Part shown: piece by piece, positions 36,701 to 48,002 of the stretch
Layout of the letters: every line of letters begins with the position of its first letter
Numbering within the stretch: the first letter of the stretch is position 1
Source: Strongylocentrotus droebachiensis
Taxonomy: Eukaryota > Echinodermata > Echinoidea > Camarodonta > Strongylocentrotidae
Length of the DNA stretch: 64,000 nt
Assembly (NCBI GenBank): GCA_035222895.1
Contig: JAVYIG010000903.1
Span: 1 to 64,000 of the forward strand
Reading direction: 5' to 3'
Program-made: the position numbers and the translations under genes
The notes under the pieces: model-generated
The model's database searches: none
What the model was told of the DNA's origin: nothing
The model's input: only the letters and a program-made list of their open reading frames with translations

Positions 36701-39700
36701 GTCCTGCAAACACTTTCCTGTCTCTGGTAAGTTTGATGAAAATAATTCAGAAGTTCAATTCAGAAATAGAAAGGACGTCGTAGTGATTCAGTTAACAAGT
36801 AATGTTTGTCAAAGTTTTGTCTCTGTTTTTTCACACCAAAATGTTTTCTTGATTTTTCAAATCAGTTATTGGAAATTTATAATGATGTTGTCGGATATGA
36901 CATGGCAAATATCCAGAGTTTAATTAAATTCAGAAGTACCTCCGTTTACAATGGCAACTTGATCGAAAACGAACGAGCACGGTTGATTAAACGTTTGATT
37001 AATGTGTGGGTGAACATGAGTTTTCTGAAAAGGCCTTTTTACTAATTTGAGATGAAATTATAGAAATTTGCTACTAAAGATAATACATGATAAAGTATGA
37101 CTTTCAAAACGGTAACAACAGCGTGAACTCGTCAAGACCTTTGCGTGGAGACTACAGCATTTGCATATACATAAAGGAACAGCTAACATATTCTGCTGTC
37201 TCATTGCAAATATTGCAAATATTGTGTGTTGTTATGTAGGGCAAGCTATAAAGTTGTGCTATCTAGCAACAACTAATGTATGCAGTTTGAATTCTGACTG
37301 TTGAAATTCATTTATTCGTAACAGGCGAACACAATCATTCGTACCGAGGCGCTTCACAAAAGCATGCATGCATTTGGTTACATTACAACAATTTCAATGG
37401 CCTTGTACGTCACATTGTGTAATTTGCAACAATTTCAAAGATGTATTAAGTAATGCGAAAATGGTTTCTATGGGATATACAATGGGGTATTGAATTTGCC
37501 CTTGAGTGGTGTTGAACTCATGATGTATTGATGTTAAATCAAATTGTGTAATATCGATGTTCATTCAAGTCTAACTAATGAAGGTGTAGACGAAAGACCT
37601 TCATTACTCATGACAATAGCAGACTGTTTACATATGACTCATATACGTGTATAATCGAATTAATACCACATGCAGAGTGAGGTTATACAAAAGCATAATT
37701 ACACTTAATCAAAAAGAGAAATTCATTCGCGGTTTTCAAAATTTGCTCACAGGATTTGTCTGAGAGTGTGGGCTTTAACCTAAAGTTAGCACACATTAAG
37801 ATATGTGAATGTAAAAGGTATTTTACTATAAATTTAAACGTCCGTATTAGTCAGCCGTGAAAGTCGAATACCTCTCCCTCACCAAAATGATGTAAAATTG
37901 TTCAGTGTTTAGCGCCCTCTCGATAAAGAATATGTTTTGATGTAGACCTAGGTATGCAAAATGGATGGATAGGAATGTCCACACGGTGGATTAACCATTA
38001 TTCTTGTAGGCCCATTGTCATTCGGAAATGTACTATTAGCTTCATGCCAATAATATTTTTGTGACAGTTAATCGAGAAATTTGCACTTCACTATTCATAA
38101 TACATGTATATAAATTTTCCCTTCGCAAAAAACACTTAAAACCCCTCCTCAATACAAGTGCATGTACAGGCCAAGGATATCACCAAACCTATGTTTAACA
38201 TCAAAGATGACATGGCAGAGGAAGAAAAGACCGCATAGTCGGTATTTTATAATCTGAATATCTTTGATTATTAACGTAGAACAATAAGGTGCTAACATGC
38301 TTGTTATTTTGAAGGTAAAGATTAGATTTCGATAGGTACTTGATTAAAGACGGATCAACAATCCAACACCCACTCAGGTGAAATAATGGACTGAAAGTAC
38401 AGAGGAAGAGGTATTGATGTGTAGTTTGATTTCTAAAAGAGGAACATTCAGAATCAATTACAAATTCCTTAACAAAATCAGTTATTAAGGGAGTCGATTC
38501 TTGTGAGCCAGGGTTCATTCATATTTAATTTGTGTTTGTAGGTTTAGAAACTCTATAATTCTGCTTACCACGGTCATAATTATCATAACCAACACCATCG
38601 TAATCTTGTTGTTGTTGTTATTATTATTATTAGTGTTTTAATCATTAATATCCTTACTATCAGTATTGTTCTTCATTCATTCTATAATTCCTCATCAATT
38701 TTATCATCAAGACAATAATTGACCCACTTAATAATTATGATGTAATGACACTGCATAATTCTAGGAAGTGTATGATTCTCATTGCACTCCCCGACAAAAA
38801 CTTTCTTCAGATTAAAAATTCGTTAATAATTTTCATAGAGTAGAAAATGTATCAACATATTATGGGTTAATTTACCCCATGACAGGAATGGTTCTACAAG
38901 AATAATGGGGAGCTACGGGAGAGCTTGGGGGAGCTTGGGGGAGCTTCCATTCATTTTCTACATGTGCCTCGCTTACAAGTTTTTTGTTGGCCCCCAGGCC
39001 ATCCCCCATCCCTCATATACCCCCTCCATACCCCCACACCCTATATGGATCTTCATGTCGGTAGAGACGAGATTGGAGAAAGCGAGAGGGATATGGAAAG
39101 ATATGTGGCTGGGAATTATCAGGCAAGTCGATGCAATTATCTGATGCGATAACGATTTCATGTCATTCTCTACGTAACTCCTAGACTCTGTTTCAGCCAC
39201 AAATAATTTATTTAAAAAATCTTGTATACATAGCCTTTAAAGATCTTCAGGAAATTGATAAGGGATTTATTTTCGCCATGAGCATCAAAAAATGTAACCC
39301 TGTCACCCTATCACACTTAACTTAAGGTAGACAACATGTCTTTTGGATGTAAGAAATCGACAATTCAATAAAATAAGTGATTTCAAACCTACCCCCATTA
39401 CAAGAACTACATTATACACCTATACAAAATGTGGGTAAAATGTTGGCACATGTTATTATGATTAATGTGTAAGTACAATTTTGTAATATCAGTCACATTT
39501 TTTGAAAGTTAAGATACCAACAAGTTATATAGGCCTACATGTTATATATTCTATTTCGTAAGTTTTAATTTAATGTATCGGTTGTTATTAAAGTATATAC
39601 TTCCTACATTTTTGGCAGGATACGAAATTTGTGGGGGTCTCTATACTGGTTTCAAAGATGAATATAATACAATACAGATATGTAGTGATAACAGTAATAT

Positions 39701-41732
39701 TTAGGAAGAAACGTTTAACACAGTCAAGATGAAAGAAGATAATGTCTGAGACAGAAAAGATCCCTGGAAAAATGCTAAATTTATGGGATTGAATTATAAT
39801 GGTTAATAATAATGAGGAGCGTCTGTAAGCTATTCTACCATTCGTAGTGTCGAGGGGATATGACGACATATTTGAACCGATAGGATGGCTTGGATCTGAT
39901 CAATAGACCCGTGTCAAATTAAAAAGTGCCTGTTGGACTTGCTCCAAGGAGTCATTGCCACCTGCCAAACTCAAATTGAAACAAAGAAGGAGAGAAGAAA
40001 CGGAAGGAGAAAGACACCCAAACGCACACGCGTGCTCGCACACACTGGGCAAAGGAGCTATACTAAACCTTTCGGTATTTAGTATATGACAAAATCAACT
40101 ACGATCTATACCTTCATCCTTTTAAAAGACATTGAAGTACATTTAAGACGAAAAATCGACCTAAGGTAATTTGCAACACGTACCACGTTTTCCGAACATG
40201 GTTTCTATGGGACATACAGATGCTTACCTAGATGTCTGATGATCACAAAATACGAGAATGATTTATTAATTGGCTGCTGAATCAAATCGCGAGGCAGTTG
40301 TTGCACAAATTGTGTAATTACGAAGAGATTGAAAGCATTATGCAAATTTAAAATGACCACTGACTTTAATGGAACTTAAATATATTGGATAAACAATCTA
40401 ATCAGTGAAATAATGAAAAGAATTTGAAATGAGCTGCATTAATCTCATGAGGAGCAGCGGCTAGCGTATACGCTAATTTGTTTGCTTGTTACTAGTTCAG
40501 TACTGGCTTTAACACGATTTGATGAAAATCCTTTACACACATGTTCTTTATGAGATATTTTGATGTGTGTGCATGTGGGCTAATTTTATGTAATAGTCCG
40601 TATGTATATGTGCGGTTGTGGCTGAGGATGAGGTTGGGCTATAGGAAGGGTGTGTAACAAAAATGACAAGTCTATCCAGTATCCGCCATGATGTTACCCA
40701 AATGTGTTTGACTTTTAAAAATAAATCATTCTATGCAGGACAACGCCAAAATGGCGACTTCCACCAAGTGTTTCAATGAATTCAAATGGAAGTGTCGTTC
40801 CATCTCATATACCTTAATATCGTCCACTCACAGTGAAAATGCGGACATAGGTGAAGCACCCCTGTCCTTTGATTACTAGAGGCGATGCCCCGCTTGTTGG
40901 TCGCTCAGTCTGCAAAATGAAAATAATCCCGAGTGATGTCGAGCCTAATTAAATTATTCTGGAGCTTGCCCTGGGAAGATGAAATGCATTGAGAAAAAAA
41001 AGCAACCCCCGCCCGAACGCGGTCTCCAATAAAATCCCCAACACCACTCGCGTCTATCGTCACGGTGTATCATAAACCTGTAACGAAAGGGAAAAGGAAG
41101 ATAGGATTACCTAGAGAGGTATATGACTCTGAGCAACATATTAAAGTGCTGCAACTTGTTGACAAACTTGGGAGAGCGGCTCGACTCGATTTTTATCAAA
41201 AGATTGGGCAAGACGTTTCTCTGAAATACAAACTCTACGATATTTTATTTGAGAAGGGAACCCGAACCAAAAGTCACTTGCCTCGATGGATATGACATGT
41301 TTTAATATGATGAATGTTCATTATATAATTATGTGTATATGTATGTATGGACATGTGTACTTTAAAATGGATGCGTGCGTGGGTGCGCGCGCACGTTTTG
41401 TGTCTAGTATGTCTAAACCAAAATAATCACAATTCAATCATTCCTATTACAATACCGTTTTTTATACAATTTACCTATCGTATCACGATTAATAATTTTT
41501 GGAAAAGTGTTAAACCCTGGTCTAAACTCCCACAGTAAAGCCTTATGATTACAATGATTTCCTAAGGCAATGTAAAGAATACTGCAGCACTTGATCAATT
41601 TCTGCCGGCAAATAAACCATATTCAGCCTAAAGTTAACGCGTTTTGTCGTCATCCTATCCACAATTTCCCTTTGGTCCCTGTATAAATGAGTCCCAATAT
41701 CCTGGTTAGCTTACTACGTGATGCTACTACTG
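33720..41732. other. Intergenic DNA, largely featureless
   Basis: AT-rich DNA without a supported gene. Minor items: a small inverted repeat TTAGAAGGT/ACCTTCTAA at about 34599-34621 and triplicated GGGGGAGCTT at about 38926-38947. Open frames in this stretch are short and without recognisable motifs. Confidence 0.5.
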
Positions 41733-41791
41733 ACAGAGAGAGAGAGAATGGGAGAGAGAGAGAGAGAGTGGGAGAGAGAGAGAGAGAGAGG
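41733..41791. repeat. (GA)n microsatellite
   Basis: GA units with two GGGA interruptions, followed at about 41819 by a short CACACG tract. Confidence 0.9.
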
Positions 41792-42596
41792 AATGGAGAC
41801 CCACCAACCACAAAAATACACGCACACACACGCACCCACCCTGTATGAAGATGGGCACCATTTATGCTTCTATAAAAATAAAAAAAACATTTACTGACAA
41901 ATTAGTTTTTTTGCAATCCCTTTATCGCTTTCTTAGTTGATGGGGTTTGAATAAAAACATAACACACTTCTGTAGCCAAGCGGATGCTTCAGATTTAGTT
42001 TACAAAGAGATTCGTAGATAATTACTATATTAAACGATTGGAAGTTGTTGAGCTATATGGCAAATTGATCACAATTAGATCAAACCAGCTCCTGTATATC
42101 ACTAGGATCATCAAAGTTGATTCATCGTCTCTCCCTACAGATTACAGAGAACAGAGAGTAGGATCAGAGAGAATATACATTTCGATTCGACTTTTATATC
42201 AACAATCCCATTTCTAATATCTGAAATCAAGTATTCAATTACACGCTCAAGAGAAAATCGGTGAGTGGCATCAATAGTTTATTGATTTAAACATTTCTAT
42301 ATCCAATAAGGTCCCATAAATTGTATGTTAATCAGTCATATTAATCAATCATACCAGTTGCAGACAAAAGCCACAATACCATGGATATTGACCAAATGAA
42401 TACTGCGGGGGAAAATGCGACTGATTTTAGATCATAAATCAACAATTGTTATTGAAAATAAACGATATCATAGTGAAATAACGATAAATGATGCTAAATG
42501 ATGTTTCTTTACTGGGACAATTTGTTGTCATTTCCTCACGGTATTCCCAAAGATTTGAAACCTATTATGAATTATAGTCGAATTGTTTCCTAGTTG

Positions 42597-42672
42597 TGTA
42601 TGTGCGTGTCTGCGTGTGGGTTTGCGAGTGTGTGCGCGTGTGTGCGCGTGTGTGTGCGTGTGCGCGTGTGTA
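42597..42672. repeat. (TG)n / TGCG microsatellite
   Basis: Interrupted GTGT and GTGCGC repeats followed by T-rich DNA. Confidence 0.9.
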
Positions 42673-43098
42673 TATGGTTTTTATTTAATTTTTTTAATTT
42701 TTTTTAATTCATGTTGTCAACCCACTCACTGGATATATTTGCAGCTAAAATATTCCCGGTCATGAAGTAAATATGCCTGGAATGCATATTGCTAGCCTCA
42801 AATCTGTCGAGATTTATAGAACAAAAAACTTGATATAAAAGTTTTAATTGAACTAATCAATCAACATGGGCATGGTTTAAGAAATAATCATCAAACTTGG
42901 AACAAAATGAAAGTAGATCAAAATTCAAAATCGCTTCTATTAAATATCAATAAGAAATCATATAGAATCAATTCCTTTTCGAACAAGTCATTCATTTGTG
43001 AAGCACTAGCACCTCTATCACAGTCTACTGGAGGCACCCTGGTCATTATTGCAAACAAAATGGGCATATTTATGTTCAACTCCGAGCTGTATAAGAGA

Positions 43099-43369
43099 CT
43101 ACACACCAGGGATGGGTCCAGGGGGCCGGGGGCCCGGGCCCCTCCCCTGGCCCCCAAAATTGATTAAACAAAAAGATGGTAACGTTAAATTTTACCTTAA
43201 AAAAAAAAAGACGCCCCCCTGGCAATTAAAAAAAAAATAGTGCTCACTACCCACCACCACCCCCCCCCCCCCCCGCTTAATCGGCCGGTCGGCTGAGTTG
43301 CTGCTAAATATTTTCTCACGAATTAGGCCTCCTCTCTCGGTGCCGGCTGGATCTGTCCCTAATACACAC
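43099..43369. mobile_element. hAT-like MITE (255 bp) with 8-bp target duplication
   Basis: The element is 43107-43361. The left end reads CAGGGATGGGTCCAGGGGGCC-like and the right end GGCTGGATCTGTCCCTA, an imperfect inverted pair. Flanks CTACACAC (43099-43106) and ATACACAC (43362-43369) match at seven of eight positions and fit the NTNNNNAN preference of hAT transposons. Inside, on the minus strand, it carries the block ACTCAGCCGACCGGCCGATTAAGC + G run, related to the elements at 1.8 kb and 47.3 kb. No coding capacity. Confidence 0.65.
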
Positions 43370-44142
43370 ACAAACTTTGTAACAAGTGGGACTGAAAAGA
43401 AAATGCAGTCTAGAAAGGATCGGAAACACTGCAATCTTACCCTTAATAACATGTGAAAAATCTGACGATGTTATAACTATCAGCTCCTATTTTATATCAT
43501 TAATTTTTATTTTAAACAAATTAGTAAAAATATATTTATATAGTTTATTGGCAAAGCTGACACATCGTCTGCTCGAAAAACATGGGGATAAATAATAAGT
43601 ATTCTTAGAGGTATGTGTTCAACATGGGAGAGATAGAAGAAGAAAAAAAGATCATAGAAGGGGGTTTCGATACATAATAAGTACTTGTAGATTAGTATAG
43701 TAAATCGAGCTAAAATTGTGATGGTCCAGTTTCAAGTTAGTTTGCAAGCTATTAGGGGATTGTATCGCAATGGCATTGCTCCAATGGCGAATTGTGTCGA
43801 TGAAGAAACTGATTTTCACTATGTTTTTTAATTTGCAGATACCGTTACGTAATTCAGTTTTCGATGTGTACGTATGTGCTAATTATTGTAAAAACCAGCA
43901 TAGCCCTATGCCTATGGGTTTTCAAGAGGCAACAACTTGCGATGTTCGCCTGCTATTTTGAGTGCCAGAATACCTCATTTTTGGGACAGGCAATTACCAT
44001 TACGACAGTATATCCTGCCAAGAAGTGAGTAGAACTTGCGGTGAATGTAGTATCAGAATGATATATGCAGATATGAAAATAATGGATGTTTTATTATTTG
44101 TTCTAAACGAAATGGTATTTATCTCAACGAGAGTGTACCATG

Positions 44143-44834
44143 TAAAGGCCCGGTCACACAGAGAGGACGCATGCGGGACGCACGGCCGGCGCATGGACAA
44201 TTTCCAATTTTGGCCAGTGCGTTGTCGTTCGCTAGGCGTGCGTCATCACTCGTTACTCGTTCGTCGAGCGCGCTGGACCAACGCTGGACCAGCGCTATGC
44301 ATTCGTCGTCATTCGCTGTGTGCGTCGGGATTTTTTGAGCATGCTCAAAAGTGTGCGCGGAGCTCGACGCATGAATGTACACGCCAAAGGCACGCCAGAC
44401 GTGCGTTGAGCGCGCTAGACCAGCGCCAGACATACGCGGGGCACACGCCCTGTATACGCACAGCGCGCTAGCTACACGCTGTGCATTTTGTGTCAGCTCG
44501 CTAGCTTTTTCAAAATCATGACAAAAGTTAGGCACACGGCCTTTTCCGATTTCCAATGCGCTGGCCGTGCGTCGTAGAACGCGATGCATGCGTGGACCAT
44601 TCGTCCAGCGCGCTAGCAACACGCTGTGCATTCGTGGAAGTTATTATCATGTGCGCTCTGGGTACGGTCTGTATGCGTACTGTATGCGCCCTGTATGCGC
44701 TCAGCGCGCTAGCAACACGCTATGCATTTGGTGTCAAAAGTTGGGCGCACGACAACGCACTGGACAAAATTGCAAATTTCCCATGCGCTGGCCGTGCGTT
44801 CCCCATGCGTCCTCCCTGTGTGACCGGGCCTTAA
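44143..44834. mobile_element. Harbinger-like MITE with GC-rich phased interior
   Basis: The element is 44146-44831 (686 bp). Inverted termini start AGGCCCGGTCACACAG and remain alignable for about 90-100 bp (GAGGACGCATG, ACGCACGGCC, GCGCATGG, CCAGTGCGTTGTCGT blocks) with scattered mismatches. TAA at 44143-44145 and 44832-44834 gives a TWA duplication typical of PIF/Harbinger. The interior is made of recurring blocks such as GCGCGCTAG, ACGCTGTGCATT and TGTATGCGY, often about 10 bp apart and in both orientations. Long frames across it on both strands are artefacts of stop-poor GC-rich repeats. Confidence 0.78.
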
Positions 44835-46229
44835 AGTTGTAAAGCGTAAAGTCTTGTGTGCAGACCATTTGATGAAAAGTATACATTTTACATGTATTTG
44901 ACATATTGCTATTAAAGTATAAACAGTACATCAATATTCGACGACATAATTTTCAGGGTTAATTGTAGTATTCGGATATTTAAAATTTACAAGAAAAAGC
45001 TGATTTGGTGGTTTATGTATGGCCGTTTTTATAGACTTTCAATTAATGGTCATAATTAAGACTAGCTATTGGTATTGCACACGGAGGTCGTTGTGGGCTT
45101 ATCGGCTCTTCAACTGCACATGGTCTTACAAAAGGAATTTGCGATATATCTTGTATTCTGGTAATGTCATAAAATAGCTTTAAAAGCTATTTTATGACAA
45201 TCGATGACGTCATTTAAAGAGATTTGTGTATGGGTTTTAATATGAATACAAGTGACTTAAAAAGTGTGTTACATTTGGTATGAAGGTCAAGAGGAATTAT
45301 TTGACATTGTTTTGGCATTCTTAAAACCTGAATGTCTTGAACATGTTGAAGAGGGATATTTGTAGAAATATTATGAATGAGTCAAGTTGACTAGTGTACC
45401 TGCATTTATGAATTGTTCACTTTGTTCTTCCAGATTGAATACAAATAGACTATTACGATTCCAAGCGGGATATGCTGGCTGCATTTTTCTTTTTTTATCA
45501 GCGATCTACGAACTGTAGACGCATTCTGTCATGGAATAAAAACAAAATGTTGATGAAACTTAATTAATGCATTTTGAAGAAATTCAGAACCTAAATGCTA
45601 TTTTTTTTATTGAAGCCTTTACTCATTATTTTTCATAAATATATATATTTTGTTATTACGAACAAATCCCCAAGAAAGACAAAAAAACGTTCTCCGTCCC
45701 CTGGAGTCGGCTATCGACTGCTACAAGCAAACATTCAAATGTGAAAAGAAATAACAAAGATTGGGCAGCGATTAAGCAAATTTGCATAATAATCGTTTCA
45801 GAATGCTTTCTTTTCATTCCGATTTTGGGGCTGCTTCGGTATGTGCCAGGCTCGGTGTTCGGTCAATCATTTGGGATGCGACAAAATTAGAGCTGACGGG
45901 GACAATGACTTCGTTCAACTTGACAAAGCCGTCATTCAGAGCTGGACAAGCAGGATCAGAATAGACTATGAGCTACTGGTTAAGATGACAGTTTTATCAA
46001 ATGATTCTTAGCTACTCCAGTGGTTTCCACTGATCTTCCACCTTGTCTTGCATAGTTTTCGGTAAGTGAACACCACCTTCTTTGGCCTTATCTTATCTAC
46101 GGGATTTATTTTCTAATATCTACCGGCATATGACTGTTTTGATAACAGGTGTTCTATACGTGCGAAATATGTCATCTTGAGTAAGATTGCAATTTAATTC
46201 TAGAAGTAAAACAAATTATGAAAAAAGGA
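44835..46229. other. Intergenic DNA with one hairpin
   Basis: Nothing gene-like. A 33-nt hairpin at 45166-45198 is listed separately. Confidence 0.5.
45166..45198. repeat. Perfect 16-bp-stem hairpin
   Basis: GTCATAAAATAGCTTT, one A, then the exact complement AAAGCTATTTTATGAC. AT-rich; no T run follows that would suggest a terminator. Possibly the core of a degraded foldback element. Confidence 0.8.
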
Positions 46230-46625
46230 AATCATCCACTCTCTCCATACTATGTTTTTATGCGTTCTTGTAAACGACTTCGTTCAAAAAACTGTCGCAC
46301 TCAACGGTTTTTAAATTCCTTTGTTCCTTTCTCGATCCGCAAGTACAATCAAAATGCTATCTGGATTTTAAATTCTTCTTTATTTCTGTAATGTTATTTT
46401 TGTAACCTTTCCGGGCCATCACGTATACTCGAACTCTTAAAATAATTCACTTATTTTCGTTTATAATAACGTAAGATAACTTTTGTATAACAATATTCTG
46501 AAGAATTTGATGTCAAAGTATTTAATATATTATGTATGTAAACTTATTTTGATTCTTTGTATGTTTGTAAAATGTGAGCAAAACAAATTTCCAATATTGG
46601 ACAATAAATTGAAATTGAATTGAAT
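46230..46625 (+). mobile_element. 3' end of a degraded LINE
   Basis: One + strand frame at about 46234-46389 reads a LINE-like C-terminal end: LSPYYVFMRSCKRLRSKNCR followed by TQRFLNSFVPFSIRKYN and a stop (TAA at about 46387). An AT-rich 3' UTR-like stretch follows, closing with AATAAATTGAAATTGAATTGA at about 46603-46623, a short-period tail as found in CR1/L2-like elements. The copy is short and 5'-truncated. It is in the opposite orientation to the LINE at 24.4-25.3 kb. Confidence 0.6.
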
Positions 46626-47160
46626 GAACAATGGTATGTGTATTTGTTTTGGTATAGTACTTGTTAATGTTATCCGATATATAGCCTTGTAACTGTGTGA
46701 GTGGTATATTTTGTGTTTGGGTGCCAGATCAACAATTTATGAATGATTTTGTGTAGCCTAGTCATATTGATACGATTGGAATGTGATGTGATGTGATTTT
46801 CAAAAAAGGCTGGTTATAAGGAGAATTTTCATGTTTGGTGTTGTTGTGATTTCCTTGGCTATGTAACAATTCCGGCGCCGAAAAGTTGGCGCCATTTTAG
46901 GCAACATGCGCCGTACGAAGATAGTGTATAAGGCTTACAATACTAAGGGCCATTTCTTAACATTTTTATGGGTTCATTTTTGTTGTAGTTGTATATCCAC
47001 GGGATTGTTTTATTTTTATTTTAGTGGCATTCAGTGTATTTCGGTTTTTATGTAGTAGTATACGTAATCATATTACTTTGGACATTTATATCCATTTTTT
47101 GCACTTCAAATTACGTTATAATATGACATACAAATTTTTTACCCTCTGAACGCTTAGAAT
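46626..47160. other. Spacer between LINE remnant and satellite
   Basis: Unremarkable AT-rich DNA with GGCGCCGAAAAGTTGGCGCC, a small hairpin, at about 46873-46892. Confidence 0.5.
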
Positions 47161-47330
47161 TATTAGGTTCATGTAAATCGTGGCTTGGAGAAGGTGACCT
47201 GTGAGTGATAAGTCTATCGGGCCCTGCCCCTACTATTGGTGTATGGCACGCCCAGTCATTTGCTCTTTAAACAAAATAAATAATTGTCTGTATTTATGTT
47301 AGGGATTAGTGTAGTCAATTTATGTAGGTG

Positions 47331-47580
47331 AACGGCGATTTTATTTTTGCGCCGACTCAGCCGGCCGTTGAATAAGGGGGAGGGGGGGGGGGGTGGTAAT
47401 AGCACTTAATTGTGTTTTTTTGTGGCCCAATTCTTGAGATTTTTTTTGGGAGGGGGCAGGGGGGCGCTGGTGTTTTTTGTTTAAAAAAATGTAAAATGTA
47501 TAATACTATCGAAAAAAAGTTACCGTTTTGGGGGGCTAGGGGGCACGGGCCGGTAAAATCGGCCCGTAGATACGCGCCTA
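47331..47580. mobile_element. G-rich hAT-like remnant inserted in an edge satellite monomer
   Basis: It shares GACTCAGCCGGCCGTTGAAT + G run, a TTT-rich tract and GGGGGGCGC with the elements at 1.8 kb and 43.1 kb. It then has AAAATGTA...GTTACCGTTTTGGGGGG and ends GGCCCGTAGATACGCGCCTA; the complement of the end starts TAGGCGCGTA, close to the CAGGCGCGTA terminus of the 1.8-kb element. Satellite sequence resumes immediately at GGGCCCTGCCCC. The left terminus is not recognisable, so it may be truncated. Confidence 0.5.
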
Positions 47581-48002
47581 GGGCCCTGCCCCTTTATATG
47601 TAGGTGAACGGCTCGCCCTTCCAGGTAATGGTTTATGTAAATAGTCGCTGGGAGATGGTGACCTGTAAATTGTGAGCCTATCGGGCCCTGCCCCTTAAAC
47701 TGTGGGCGAAAGGCACGCCCAGTCAGATGCTCTTTGTTTAATATTATGAATTTATGTTAGGGCTATGTGTAGTTAATTTCTGGCTTGGAAATGGTGGCCT
47801 GTGAATGGTGAGCCTACCGGGCCCTGCCCCTAAAACTGATGCTTTTTTTATAAATTGTATGTATTTATGTTAGGGATAAGTGTAATTAATTTCTGGCTGG
47901 GAGATGGTGACCTGTGAATGATGAGCCTACCATTAAACTGTGGGTGAACGGCACGCCCAGTCAGATGCTCTTTTTTTTAAATAATAATTGTATGTATTTA
48001 TG

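Noticed and set aside
40751-40879. 42-codon frame starting at a strong-context ATGGCGACT
   Set aside because: Short, no recognised motif and no promoter or splice evidence; probably chance.
41065-41295. 76-codon charged frame
   Set aside because: No recognised family and begins without ATG; no supporting context.
44119-44842. Frames of 90-170 codons on both strands
   Set aside because: The GC-rich MITE interior is stop-poor on both strands; frames mirror inverted repeats.
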